Positions 51,338-59,918 are shown, numbered from the stretch's first letter. The stretch: 64,000 nt of DNA from Granulicella sp. L56 (GCF_009765835.1 NZ_LMUS01000006.1:620001-684000), one strand, 5' to 3'. Made by a program: numbers and translations. The notes: generated by a model not told the origin, from the letters alone.

Positions 51338-53113
51338 ATGGCAGCAGCAACTCCCAGAATCATCGTAGTAGGCGGCGGCCTCGCCGGACTCTCCGCCGTC
51401 ATCAAGATCGCCGAAGCTGGCGGCACGGTCGACCTCTTCTCCATCGTCCCGGTCAAGCGCTCACACTCCGTCTGCGCGCAGGGCGGCATCAACTCCGCCA
51501 AGAACCTCAAGGGCGAAGGCGACAGCACCTGGGCCCACTTCGACGACACCGTCTACGGCGGCGACTTCCTCGCCAACCAGACCCCCGTCAAGCAGATGTG
51601 CGCGCAAGGTCCAGCCATCATCGACCTGCTCGACCGCATGGGCGTCCCCTTCAACCGCACCCCCGAAGGTCTGCTCGACTTCCGACGCTTCGGCGGAACT
51701 CTCTTCCACCGCACCGCCTTCGCCGGAGCCACCACCGGCCAGCAGCTTCTTTACGCGCTCGACGAGCAGGTTCGCCGCTTCGAGGCCGAGGGCAAGGTCA
51801 CCAAGTACGAGGGCTGGGAGTTCCTCTCCGCCGTCCTCGACAGCAAGGGAGCCGCACGCGGCATCTGCGCCATGGACCTCCGCACCATGGAGACCCGCAC
51901 CTTCCCCGCCGACGCCATCATCGTCTGCACCGGCGGCAACGGAGCCATCTTCGGCAAGTCCACAAATTCGGTGGTATGCACCGGCTCCGCTCAATCCGCC
52001 CTCTACCAGCAGGGAGCCTTCTACGCCAACGGCGAGTTCATCCAAGTCCACCCTACCGCCATCCCCGGCGAAGACAAGCTCCGCCTCATGTCCGAGTCCG
52101 CCCGTGGCGAAGGCGGCCGCGTCTGGGTACCGAAAGATAAAAACGACAAGCGCGCCGCGCAATCCATCCCCGAGGGCGACCGCTGGTACTTCCTCGAAGA
52201 GTGGTACCCCAAGTACGGCAACCTCGTCCCTCGCGACGTAGCCACCCGGGCAATATTCAAGGTCGTCTACGAGCACGGCATGGGCATCGATGGCCAGCCC
52301 ATGGTCTATCTCGATGTCTCGCACCTTCCGCCCGCGGCCCAGAACAAGCTCGAAGGCATCCTCGAGATCTACGAGAAGTTCGTCGGCGACGACCCCCGCA
52401 AGGTCCCCATGAAGATCTTCCCCGGCATGCACTACACCATGGGCGGTCTCTGGGTCGACTTCAACCAGCAGACCAACATCCCCGGCGTCTTCGCCGCAGG
52501 CGAGGCGGACTACTCCATCCACGGGGCGAATCGATTGGGGGCCAACTCCCTGCTCTCCTGCATCTACGGAGGCTTCGTCGCCGGTCCGCAGGCTCTGGCC
52601 TACGCCAAGTCACTCCCCGCACAGGAAGGCGACGGTGGCCACGCCGCCGAGCTGCAGCGTCAGAAGGAGAGCAACAATCTCCTGCTCAACAACCCCGGCA
52701 CTGAAAACCCCTTCAAGCTATGGCGCGAGCTGGGCGAGACCATGACCAAGCACGCGACAATCATCCGCTACAACGCGGGCCTCGACGAAGCCGATGCCAA
52801 GATCGTCGAGCTGCTCGAGCGCTACAAGAACGTCAACCTCTCCGACAAGAGCCAGTGGGCCAACACCAGCTTCGCCTTCACCCGCCAGCTTTACAACATG
52901 CTCCAGCTCGGCCGCGTCATCGTTCAGGGCGCACGCCTCCGCGACGAGTCCCGCGGAGCCCACTACAAGCCCGACTTCCCCGAGCGCAACGACGAAAAGT
53001 TCCTCAAGACCACCAAAGCCAGCTTCAAAGACGACGCCCCCGCCTTCGAGTTCGAAGCCGTAGACATCAGCCACCTTCCACCCCGTCCGCGCCACTACGG
53101 CGCCACCGCATAA
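51338..53113 (+). CDS. sdhA: Succinate dehydrogenase flavoprotein subunit
   Basis: The FAD-bearing catalytic subunit, 591 residues. FAD binding: RIIVVGGGLAGLSAVIKIAEAGG; flavin-linking His region HSVCAQGGINSAKN (about 47); substrate and active-site region QVHPTAIPGEDKLRLMSESARGEGGRVW and RDVATRAIF; FAD end ANRLGANSLLSCIYGGFVAG. The enzyme is of the Bacillus/menaquinone-type with sdhC b558 as anchor, which could run as succinate dehydrogenase. It is preceded by the orphan 202-residue gene and followed by a 302-bp gap holding repeats and a small membrane-protein gene before sdhB. Confidence 0.97.
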   Translation: MAAATPRIIVVGGGLAGLSAVIKIAEAGGTVDLFSIVPVKRSHSVCAQGGINSAKNLKGEGDSTWAHFDDTVYGGDFLANQTPVKQMCAQGPAIIDLLDRMGVPFNRTPEGLLDFRRFGGTLFHRTAFAGATTGQQLLYALDEQVRRFEAEGKVTKYEGWEFLSAVLDSKGAARGICAMDLRTMETRTFPADAIIVCTGGNGAIFGKSTNSVVCTGSAQSALYQQGAFYANGEFIQVHPTAIPGEDKLRLMSESARGEGGRVWVPKDKNDKRAAQSIPEGDRWYFLEEWYPKYGNLVPRDVATRAIFKVVYEHGMGIDGQPMVYLDVSHLPPAAQNKLEGILEIYEKFVGDDPRKVPMKIFPGMHYTMGGLWVDFNQQTNIPGVFAAGEADYSIHGANRLGANSLLSCIYGGFVAGPQALAYAKSLPAQEGDGGHAAELQRQKESNNLLLNNPGTENPFKLWRELGETMTKHATIIRYNAGLDEADAKIVELLERYKNVNLSDKSQWANTSFAFTRQLYNMLQLGRVIVQGARLRDESRGAHYKPDFPERNDEKFLKTTKASFKDDAPAFEFEAVDISHLPPRPRHYGATA

Positions 53114-53148
53114 CCTGTTTATCGTTATTTGTCGCTTCACTTTTTTGA

Positions 53149-53262
53149 TTGTCATCCCGCAGGGATCTGCTTTCGCTTTTGAAATTTTGTTAAGGGCACG
53201 CCTTCAGCCGTGCCGCAACGTAGTCGAAGAAACGGGGCTTTAGCCCCTGAGGGCGAATCAAA
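53149..53262. repeat. REP-like repeats inside the sdh operon
   Basis: Within the 302-bp gap 53114-53415: GTCATCCCGCAGGGATCTGC, then GGCACGCCTTCAGCCGTGCC (6-bp arms with mismatched middle), then GGGGCTTTAGCCCC. These hairpin elements resemble dispersed acidobacterial intergenic repeats. The rest of the gap has no supported gene before 53416. Confidence 0.55.
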
Positions 53263-53415
53263 GAGTGCCAGTTACCGTCAAAATCGAGCACCAACCCCGG
53301 CACAGGCCGGGATTCGCCTCGACCACCGGTAAGCTCCCAGCGCACTCTCTACCATTTCTTCAACAAGCCACAGCAGCATCTCTCCCTCCTGACCGCTCGC
53401 GCCATCTAACCGGAC

Positions 53416-53559
53416 ATGTCAGGCATACACGTCGTCTATCTCGTCCTTGCACTCATATTCGCGTGCTTCATTACCTATATGTTTGTCTACAACATCCGCA
53501 CCAACAACCGGCAGAAGGCCCTGAGATCGAAACCTCATCAGCCCATCGGCCATCATTAA
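53416..53559 (+). CDS. 47-residue single-span membrane protein in the sdh operon
   Basis: An ATG at 53416 opens a short frame: MSGIHVVYLVLALIFACFITYMFVYNIRTN then a basic/polar tail with NNRQKALRSK and PHQPIGHH, stop at 53557-53559. One hydrophobic span of about 20 residues, with a positive-inside tail, is a clean small membrane-protein pattern; it recalls CcmD-like proteins in form only. It lies between sdhA (302 bp upstream) and sdhB (156 bp downstream) on the same strand. The ribosome site is weak (ccgga). It may be a small SDH or respiratory accessory subunit; not shown. Confidence 0.6.
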   Translation: MSGIHVVYLVLALIFACFITYMFVYNIRTNNRQKALRSKPHQPIGHH

Positions 53560-53715
53560 GGCATCGCCGCAGCAATCATCAAAGAGGAGCAAACAGGCAG
53601 CACAGCCTGAGATCGCTCCGCCTGCCGGCGAATGAAATCTATAGCAAGAAAGGCCTCCACACTCTCTACTCGTCGAAGGCGTAGGGAGAGTTCCGGTCTC
53701 ACAGGGAGCATTTGC

Positions 53716-54492
53716 ATGGCACAGAGCAGCATCGCACAGAGCATCAAGGTCGAGATCAAGCGTCAGTCCAACCCGAACTCCCCCTCCACCACCGAGAAGT
53801 TCGAGATTCCCTACCGCCCCGGCATGAACATCACCTCGCTGCTCGGCGAAATCGCGCTCAACCCCGTCGACGTCTCCGGCAAACAGACCACGCCCATCAC
53901 CTACGACTCCAACTGCCTCGAAGAGATCTGCGGCTCCTGCGCCATGCTCATCAACGGCAAGGCCAGCATGGCCTGCTCCGCCCTGGTCGACAAGCTGCGC
54001 GGACCAAATCAGGATCAACCCATAACGCTCGCGCCCCTCTCGAAGTTCCCCGTCGTCCGCGACCTCGCCGTCGACCGCAGCGTCCTCTTCGAGAACCTCA
54101 AGCGCGTCAAGGCCTGGGTTCCCATCGACGGCTCCTACGATCTCGGAGCTGGCCCACGCCAAGCCCCGCAGATTCAGGAGCAGCGCTACCCACTCTCCAA
54201 TTGCATCTCCTGCACCATCTGCATGGAGGTCTGCCCCCAGTTCAATGACGTCACCAACTTCGTCGGCGCGGCCACCATCGCCCAGGCAAAGCTCTTTAAT
54301 ATAGACCCAAGCGGCTCCGTCCTGAAGGAAGAACGTCTCCGCGCCCTCTCCGGCGACGGTGGAATTCAGGAGTGCAGCTTCGCCCAGAACTGCGTCCAGG
54401 CCTGCCCCAAGGGACTGCCTCTCACCGAGGCCATCTCCGACATGGGCCGCGACGTCTTCATCCAGCAGGTCAAAGACTTCTTCACCCACTAG
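53716..54492 (+). CDS. sdhB: Succinate dehydrogenase iron-sulfur subunit
   Basis: The electron-transfer subunit, 258 residues from ATG 53716. [2Fe-2S] ligands: SNCLEEICGSCAMLINGKASMAC (positions about 72-95). [4Fe-4S]: CISCTICMEVCPQF (about 165). [3Fe-4S]: ECSFAQNCVQACPKGLPL (about 220). GGGAG lies before the ATG; the frame is open back to 53632 but that Arg-rich extension is not family-like. It ends in DVFIQQVKDFFTH, typical. The operon terminates with a hairpin at 54619. Confidence 0.95.
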   Translation: MAQSSIAQSIKVEIKRQSNPNSPSTTEKFEIPYRPGMNITSLLGEIALNPVDVSGKQTTPITYDSNCLEEICGSCAMLINGKASMACSALVDKLRGPNQDQPITLAPLSKFPVVRDLAVDRSVLFENLKRVKAWVPIDGSYDLGAGPRQAPQIQEQRYPLSNCISCTICMEVCPQFNDVTNFVGAATIAQAKLFNIDPSGSVLKEERLRALSGDGGIQECSFAQNCVQACPKGLPLTEAISDMGRDVFIQQVKDFFTH

Positions 54493-55002
54493 CCATGCTA
54501 GTTACCTGCAAATTCTGTCAAATCCAAAACACCGGCAACCGATACAAAACAAAAGGGGTAAGCGTTGCAGATTAGTTCCACTCCATCTGCTACTATTTAA
54601 ATCAGTAGAGAAAAACCATAGGCCCGGCATTCACGCCGGGCCTAAATCTTTTAGAAAGAAGACTTTACGTTTAACTCTTTTAAATGCAGGACTTTGCAGC
54701 GAAAGTACAGGGGGTACACTTCCCGAAGAATCGTCTAACCCAGGCCGGTCAGGCATCCGGCAAGCCGAAGCTCGACGCATCTTCGCAAAGAGAGTTGCCG
54801 CATCCACCGAACCAACTTAGCCGATTCGAACACCGTCCACGGCATCAACGCGGTACACCTTTAAGTCTTGCTGTCGTCTAAACAACTGTGAAGCTCCTGA
54901 TGCCCTCTAACCGGGAAGGGTATCTGAAACAATTGACTATACTCAGACTTTCGCCCGCGCACCGGACGGACGCAAACGCACGAAAAGAGGTCAGACTTTC
55001 TA
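54493..55002. other. 510-bp intergenic region after sdhB
   Basis: Holds the sdh terminator at 54619-54650. No supported gene: a 153-codon frame overlaps the 3' end of sdhB out of phase. A TATACT hexamer at 54938-54943 could be a -10 for the HtrA gene, but I see no -35 for it. Confidence 0.5.
54619..54650 (+). terminator. Terminator of the sdh operon
   Basis: A perfect 10-bp stem TAGGCCCGGC/GCCGGGCCTA (54619-54628, 54635-54644), loop attcac, followed by AATCTTTTAG; 126 bp past the sdhB stop. Confidence 0.8.
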
Positions 55003-56694
55003 ATGGACATACGAAATAACCCTTCTCCGAGCCTGCTGGATCGCATGCGTACCCACCGCCTCACAACGACCTTCACCCTCCTCGCTACCCTCTCCATCGG
55101 AATCCTCGCCGGCTCAGTTCTTACGCGAAATGTTAGCGGCAAGGAACAGGCCAAGGTCGATACCTCCGACGCCGCACCGATCGTTATTCCCTCCCCTGTC
55201 GCGCTCTCAAACGGCTTCTCGCAGATCGTGAAGCAGGTCAGCCCCGCGGTCGTCAACATCAATACCGAAGAGATTCCCAAGCAATCTGCCAACAAGCGCG
55301 GCCGCCGCGGTTTGCAGCAGCAGAGCCCCGACGGCGACGACGATGATCAGCAGCAGGGACAGAGTCAGGGCCAAGGCCAGGGCGATATGCAGGACTTCTT
55401 CAATCGCTTCTTCGGCGGCCAAGGCGGCGGTCAGGGCGGCGACGATGATGGAGGCGGCCAGATGAGCGGCGAACGTCGCGCGCTCGGCTCCGGCTTTATC
55501 GTCGATCCTCGCGGCTACATCATCACCAACAATCACGTCGTCGACAAGGCCGACAAGATCTATGTCAAACTCTCCACCGATCCCGACGATCAGGACAGCT
55601 CTGAAGGCCACCCGGCCCACGTCGTAGGCGTCGATAAGGACACCGATATCGCCGTCATCAAGATCGATGTCGACAAGCCCCTCCCCACCGTCAAGCTGGG
55701 CAACTCAGACGGAGCGCAGGTCGGTGACTGGGTACTCGCCATCGGCACTCCGTTCAACCTCTCAAAGACCGTCACAGCCGGCATCATCTCCGCCAAGGAC
55801 CGCTCCATCGATGAACCCGGAGCCAACGGCATCGCTCAGAACCAGTTCCAGCGCTTCATCCAGACCGATGCCGCTATCAATCCCGGCAACTCCGGTGGCC
55901 CGCTGGTCGATATGGCAGGTCAGGTCGTCGGCATGAACACTGCCATCTATACCCAGTCCATGGGATCGATCGGCCTCGGGTTCGCCATGCCGTCCAATAC
56001 CATCGCCAAGATCTACAACATGCTCATCGGGCCCACCCATAAAGTTGTGCGCGGTTCCATCGGCGTCAGCTTCCAGCCCGCCGTCAGCTCCGCCGTCAAC
56101 CGCATGTACGGCTTCACCAGCGGTGTGATCGTCAGCACGGTTGTTCCGGGTAAGGGCGCAGCCAAGGCTGGCCTCCAGCCGGGCGACATCCTCGTCTCCA
56201 TCGATGGACGCAACATCAAAGGCGGCGATGATATGGTCAATGACATCTCCGCACGGAGTATCGGATCGACCATCAAGCTTGGCTACATCCGCAACGGAAA
56301 ACAGGACGTTGCCAACGTAGTCATTGGCGACCGCGCTGAAACCTACGCCGATCTCGTCGGCGGCGGGGACGATAACGCCGCTCCACAACAAGCCGACGCC
56401 GGACAGACCACCCTCGGCATCACTGTCTCGGCAATCCCTGCAGACATCGCAACCAAAACGGGGATCAGCCATGGAGTCATCATTACAAGCGTTCGTCCCG
56501 GCTCCTTCGCCGATGAGATCAACCTGGGTAAGGGCCTGATCATCACCGCGATCAACAAAAAGCCGGTCACCGACGAAGGCAGCTACAGGGCCATCGTCTC
56601 CACCCTCAAATCCAAGGATGACGTCGTCTTCGTCGTTCACTTCCCGACGCAGAAAAACGCTGGTAACTCTTACATCGGCGGAACCCTACCGTAG
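55003..56694 (+). CDS. HtrA/DegP-family serine protease with two PDZ domains
   Basis: A 563-residue periplasmic protease and chaperone for misfolded envelope proteins. N-terminal signal-anchor (TTFTLLATLSIGILAGSVL). Catalytic triad of the trypsin-like domain: His in TNNHVV, Asp in DKDTDIAVIKI, Ser in NPGNSGGPLV. A Gln/Gly/Asp-rich disordered stretch (about 100-150: QQQGQSQGQGQG, GGQGGGQGGDDDGG) lies in the LA loop before the His, longer than usual. Two PDZ domains follow: GVIVSTVVPGKGAAKAGLQPGDIL, and ISHGVIITSVRPGSFADEINLGKGLI. It is alone in its transcript, bounded by terminators, and would be a natural partner or target of the Cpx-like system 30 kb away. Confidence 0.95.
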   Translation: MDIRNNPSPSLLDRMRTHRLTTTFTLLATLSIGILAGSVLTRNVSGKEQAKVDTSDAAPIVIPSPVALSNGFSQIVKQVSPAVVNINTEEIPKQSANKRGRRGLQQQSPDGDDDDQQQGQSQGQGQGDMQDFFNRFFGGQGGGQGGDDDGGGQMSGERRALGSGFIVDPRGYIITNNHVVDKADKIYVKLSTDPDDQDSSEGHPAHVVGVDKDTDIAVIKIDVDKPLPTVKLGNSDGAQVGDWVLAIGTPFNLSKTVTAGIISAKDRSIDEPGANGIAQNQFQRFIQTDAAINPGNSGGPLVDMAGQVVGMNTAIYTQSMGSIGLGFAMPSNTIAKIYNMLIGPTHKVVRGSIGVSFQPAVSSAVNRMYGFTSGVIVSTVVPGKGAAKAGLQPGDILVSIDGRNIKGGDDMVNDISARSIGSTIKLGYIRNGKQDVANVVIGDRAETYADLVGGGDDNAAPQQADAGQTTLGITVSAIPADIATKTGISHGVIITSVRPGSFADEINLGKGLIITAINKKPVTDEGSYRAIVSTLKSKDDVVFVVHFPTQKNAGNSYIGGTLP

Positions 56695-56709
56695 AAACAC
56701 GCTCACCAC

Positions 56710-56750
56710 AAAGGAAGGGGACACCGAACCTGGTGTCCCCTTCCTTTATT
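56710..56750 (+). terminator. Terminator after the HtrA gene
   Basis: A perfect 16-bp stem (56710-56725 with 56732-56747) with loop gaacct, then attaat; starts 16 bp after the stop. Its core GGAAGGGGAC/GTCCCCTTCC also occurs in the hairpin at 4821. Confidence 0.8.
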
Positions 56751-56765
56751 AATCACGCAATCTGT

Positions 56766-56829
56766 AATCAAATTTGTCATTCTTCAATCAACCAACCTTG
56801 TCAGCCTTCAATCAAATTTGTCATCCTTC
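56766..56829. repeat. Tandem 44-bp-period repeat
   Basis: AATCAAATTTGTCATTCTTC (56766-56785) returns at 56810-56829 with one change (T to C). Between them lies a related but diverged unit (aatcaaccaaccttgtcagccttc). AT-rich and intergenic. Confidence 0.6.
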
Positions 56830-57116
56830 GCCGCAGGCGGAGGACCTGCTTTTTGCGGTTGTCCCTGTTTTTGCCTGTTCTTGATCCATACCATCGGTCA
56901 AAATCGGTGTTAACCCTTCAGTTTTAAACATCTTCCAAGAACAATTTTCCAAAAAAGAACCACTTTCCGAACTTTCGTCCAGCACAACTGCAAAAAGTGC
57001 TGCTTATGGGGAATATCATTCCTATTGTGAAACGGTTACTCTCGGGATACTCTGATCAGACGATGAATAGAAACAGAGAGTCATCTATTCCATACTGAAG
57101 TTTGAGGTTTTGCTCC

Positions 57117-57551
57117 ATGAGGTTTACTCAACTCGTTCTGTGCTCCGGGCTCGTTCTTGCTACTGCCATTCCCGGTGTTGCCGTCATTCATGCACGCCGT
57201 GGTCCGACATCGCACCACAGGCTGTTTCACACCCGCAGCCACAGCAAGCATTCCAAGGCAGCAGTTAGAACAGTTGGTCAACGCTCCATCGATGACAGCC
57301 GCGCCACGCAGATTCAAACAGCGCTGGTCAAATCGGGCTACCTGACTGGTCCCTCGGGTCACTGGGATTCCAGTACTTCGGCTGCTATGCAGAAGTATCA
57401 GTCCGACAACGGCTGGCAGACCAAGCTGGTTCCGGACTCCCGCGCCATCATCAAGCTGGGCCTCGGTCCCGGCCGTGACGCAGACCGCGCAGCCGCCGCA
57501 GCCACCTTGGGCACGACAGAATCGGCTTCAGCCACCATAATTTCGCAGTAA
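57117..57551 (+). CDS. Small exported protein with peptidoglycan-binding-like domain
   Basis: A 144-residue protein. Signal peptide (MRFTQLVLCSGLVLATAIPGVAVIHA), then a His/Ser/Arg-rich linker (SHHRLFHTRSHSKHSKA), then a PG_binding_1-like repeat: ATQIQTALVKSGYLTGPSGHWDSSTSAAMQKYQSDNGW, with the (L/I)Q-x-AL-x3-GY-x2-GPxG-x-WD-x2-T pattern. The tail is Ala-rich. It probably binds the cell wall in the periplasm. ATG 57117 has GAGG 9 bp upstream; a TTG at 57102 is less likely. A perfect terminator follows. Confidence 0.82.
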   Translation: MRFTQLVLCSGLVLATAIPGVAVIHARRGPTSHHRLFHTRSHSKHSKAAVRTVGQRSIDDSRATQIQTALVKSGYLTGPSGHWDSSTSAAMQKYQSDNGWQTKLVPDSRAIIKLGLGPGRDADRAAAAATLGTTESASATIISQ

Positions 57552-57564
57552 ACCGTCATCGACA

Positions 57565-57602
57565 GCAATAAAAAGAGGGCCACTCGGCCCTCTTTTTATT
57601 GC
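57565..57602. terminator. Bidirectional terminator
   Basis: A perfect 17-bp stem (57565-57581 with 57586-57602) with loop actc, having an A-run on one side and a T-run on the other. It serves the convergent peptidoglycan-binding gene and the flagellar operon end. Confidence 0.92.
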
Positions 57603-57619
57603 TCAATTCCAGAACGAAT

Positions 57620-58597
57620 TCAACCCTGTGGCCCAACGGTAAAGATATAGTCACCCGTGTCTTCTCGACTCACAGGAAACTTGCCCAGCTTCCCTACAGC
57701 ACCATTCTCCAGCCACAACCTCAACCAGTAGTAATGGTGCAGCCTCACCAGACGAGAAGCGGTCGGCTGCTTCTGCTCCAGGATGGCAGTGATTCGCCCG
57801 GCCAGTGTGTCCGCATCCGAGAGCGCTTCAAGTTTCGTCTCCACCCGGTCACACTCGAGCAGCCTGCTTCGCGCCGCTCTGAACTGGACCTCATTCAAGA
57901 TCCCGCTCTCAACCTTAAACCCTGTCATCCGCTCAATTGCCAGAGAAGCCGAAGCGTCGAGATGGTCCTCAAAGGCGAGATAGAGGATACGGTTTCCCGC
58001 AATCCGCAACGGCATCAACCCAAATTTCTCAACAAAAATCTCCGGCATCACCAACGCCATCGCCTCCGGAGAAAATCCCTCGACGCTAAGCACCGGGCAA
58101 CCCCATTGCAGACTCAAGCCGCGAGTGATCTGTTCCGCTTCGAGGCCGCATTCGGCGATCAGCCACTCGCCGATCCTGCCTGTACCATTCTGTCGCTGCG
58201 CCTCAAGCGCACGCCGCAACTGCGGATGCGTGATCCAACCCTGCGACAGCAGCAAGAGCCCCAATGGAACTCGGTGGTGATGCAGCGCCGACGTTGTTGC
58301 TATCCTTCCGTCCCCTGCCTCTCGCCGCAGTGCATCCCGCACGATCGCCAGCACACAGCGTCCGCTGCAACCCCATTGCTCCTCAAAGATGGGGCGGCGG
58401 CGACTGCGCCACGGCATCGTCCATCCACCGGCGCAATCTGCTGATCCACAAAAACGCCGTTGTTCCTGGATCAGCGTTGCGGGTAATCCAATGCCATCCA
58501 GATCCTGCGCAGGCAGGGCCTCCGCGCTATATCGATCTCCCCCAAAAAGCGAGACATCGGCGGCTCGACTATTGTTTCTTCTATCTAGAAAAGGCAT
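57620..58597 (-). CDS. GspE-N-like protein with Cys cluster at the end of a flagellar operon
   Basis: A 325-residue protein. The N-terminal ~90 residues carry four Cys in RRFCGSADCAGGW and QWGCSGRC, a possible zinc or redox site. The middle (about 105-260) matches the N-terminal domain of type II secretion/type IV pilus ATPases (GspE-N/MshEN): PLGLLLLSQGWITHPQLRRALEAQR, IGEWLIAECGLEAEQITRGLSLQWGCPVL, and MPEIFVEKFGLMPLRIAGNRILYLAFEDHLD. There is no ATPase domain after it. MshEN domains bind cyclic-di-GMP in some ATPases, an appealing link to motility, but the binding motif cannot be confirmed by eye. The start overlaps the fliN stop by 13 bp. Confidence 0.72.
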   Translation of the reverse strand: MPFLDRRNNSRAADVSLFGGDRYSAEALPAQDLDGIGLPATLIQEQRRFCGSADCAGGWTMPWRSRRRPIFEEQWGCSGRCVLAIVRDALRREAGDGRIATTSALHHHRVPLGLLLLSQGWITHPQLRRALEAQRQNGTGRIGEWLIAECGLEAEQITRGLSLQWGCPVLSVEGFSPEAMALVMPEIFVEKFGLMPLRIAGNRILYLAFEDHLDASASLAIERMTGFKVESGILNEVQFRAARSRLLECDRVETKLEALSDADTLAGRITAILEQKQPTASRLVRLHHYYWLRLWLENGAVGKLGKFPVSREDTGDYIFTVGPQG

Positions 58598-58908
58598 CGG
58601 ATGCTCTCCAGCCGCAGTTGCGGCGTTGCAACTTCTGTAACCCGAAGCGCGAAGTTTCCGCTCACAATGACCACTTCACCGCGAGCTACGATCCTGTCGC
58701 CAATCACCAGGTCCACCGGTTCAGCGACGTGCCGGTCGAGTTCGATCACATCTCCAGGCCCCAGCTCAAGCACCTCTCGCAGCGGCATCTCTCGCGAACC
58801 AAACTGCAGCGATGCATCTAACTCGATATCGCACAAAAGCCCTATCGCCTCGGCTCGCGCCGTCTCCTCTGCACTCATCACCTTCTCCATATCTAAAGCC
58901 TCGCTCAA
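58585..58908 (-). CDS. fliN: Flagellar motor switch protein FliN
   Basis: A 107-residue C-ring protein with one SpoA (SURF) domain: LLCDIELDASLQFGSREMPLREVLELGPGDVIELDRHVAEPVDLVIGDRIVARGEVVIVSGNFALRV in pieces typical of FliN, especially the LGPGDVIELD and GEVVIVSGNFALRV motifs. It forms the lower ring that CheY-P acts on and that docks the export ATPase. The start overlaps the fliM stop by 4 bp (ATGA). Confidence 0.93.
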   Translation of the reverse strand: MSEALDMEKVMSAEETARAEAIGLLCDIELDASLQFGSREMPLREVLELGPGDVIELDRHVAEPVDLVIGDRIVARGEVVIVSGNFALRVTEVATPQLRLESIRCLF

Positions 58909-59918
58909 TTCACGCTCATCGCTGCGTTATCTGTCTGCCTGCTCAAAGACGGGGCAAGACGCCCATCCATCAACTCACCTTCCAATTGCGCTCCACGATG
59001 TTCTCCGGTTCGCACAGGATACGCACTCCCAAGATGCAGCCTTCCGATGCGCAACTCCGCAGCCGCGGTCTTGGGGATTGGAAGCCGCAGCACTGTGCCG
59101 GGCACAAGTGCCGCTACGTCACTTGCACGCAGTCGCATCTGCGGAAACTGCAACAGTGTTCCTACACTTACTTGCCCCAGCAGATTTCTTATCTGCATAT
59201 GGGCCTCTTTCGATCGCCTGCGCGGACGGTCCCCTTCTGCGATCAGCCGTCGCAGAATTGCATTGAGCACGACAGCGGGCAGACAAAGGTTAATCACTCC
59301 CTGCGCCTCCGGCATGCGCGCTTCGAAACTTACACACAATGTCCTTTCTCCGGGCGTCATCATGCGCGCTACCGCCGCATCCGTCTCACGCTTCTCAAGG
59401 ACAAACTCGAGCCCCACCGATTGCCAGGCAAGGTTCAACTCCTGCACGGCAAGCTGCACGACCGAGGTAAGAATTGCCTCCTCGATATCGGTCAATTCGC
59501 GCACCGGCCATGCCTTACCCACACCGCCCAGCAAAACGTCGATGACCGACGACGAGATCGCAAGTTCAAGCTCCAACAGGCCGACGGCGCCCAATGGCTC
59601 CAGCCGGAGCGAACAGACAAAGGTATGGATCGAGAGCCGCTCCAAAAACTCCTTGAATGGCAATTGCTCGCCAGCCACAAGTTTTATCCGTAACGGCGTT
59701 CTCAGCCATGCTCCAAGCGTATGCATCAGGTTGCGCGCAAATAGATCGTTCACCGTGCTGATGGCCCGCATCTGTTCATTGCTGATCTGTCCGGCCCGGC
59801 TGAAGTTGTATCTTTCCGGAGCTGACTCTCCGTCCGTCGCCGCCTGTGTCGCGGCATTCGCTCCGGCTGCCGCGAAGAGTGCGTCGATATCTCCCTGCTC
59901 AAGTTGCTTTCCCATCAA
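58905..59918 (-). CDS. fliM: Flagellar motor switch protein FliM
   Basis: A 337-residue C-ring protein. The N-terminal CheY-binding segment is present as LEQGDIDALFAAAG, followed by a linker and the middle domain with ISNEQMRAISTVNDLFARNL and the FliG-contact GGVGKAWPVRELTDIEEAIL (GGxG motif), then the C-terminal SpoA domain (LRASDVAALVPGTVLRLP, AELRIGRLHLGSAYPVRTGEHRGAQL). The presence of the CheY-binding tail implies chemotactic switching, though no che gene is in the window. It lies 62 bp after the fliA stop. Confidence 0.94.
   Translation of the reverse strand: MMGKQLEQGDIDALFAAAGANAATQAATDGESAPERYNFSRAGQISNEQMRAISTVNDLFARNLMHTLGAWLRTPLRIKLVAGEQLPFKEFLERLSIHTFVCSLRLEPLGAVGLLELELAISSSVIDVLLGGVGKAWPVRELTDIEEAILTSVVQLAVQELNLAWQSVGLEFVLEKRETDAAVARMMTPGERTLCVSFEARMPEAQGVINLCLPAVVLNAILRRLIAEGDRPRRRSKEAHMQIRNLLGQVSVGTLLQFPQMRLRASDVAALVPGTVLRLPIPKTAAAELRIGRLHLGSAYPVRTGEHRGAQLEGELMDGRLAPSLSRQTDNAAMSVN

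Larger units (their letters stand above)
56695..57116. other. 422-bp intergenic region after the HtrA gene
   Basis: Contains the HtrA terminator at 56710 and tandem repeats at 56766-56829 followed by a REP-like GTCATCCTTCGCCGCAGGCG. No open frame worth calling. The segment just upstream of 57117 is AT-rich and may hold the promoter of the peptidoglycan-binding gene. Confidence 0.5.

Noticed and set aside
51461-52522. A 353-codon minus-strand frame opposite sdhA
   Set aside because: High-GC shadow of sdhA; composition is Val/Gly/Glu-rich as expected for the reverse of C-ending codons.
53419-54489. A 356-codon minus-strand frame opposite sdhB
   Set aside because: Antisense shadow of sdhB and of the small membrane-protein gene; no family features.
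54359-54820. A 153-codon frame after sdhB
   Set aside because: Begins out of phase inside sdhB and crosses the operon terminator.
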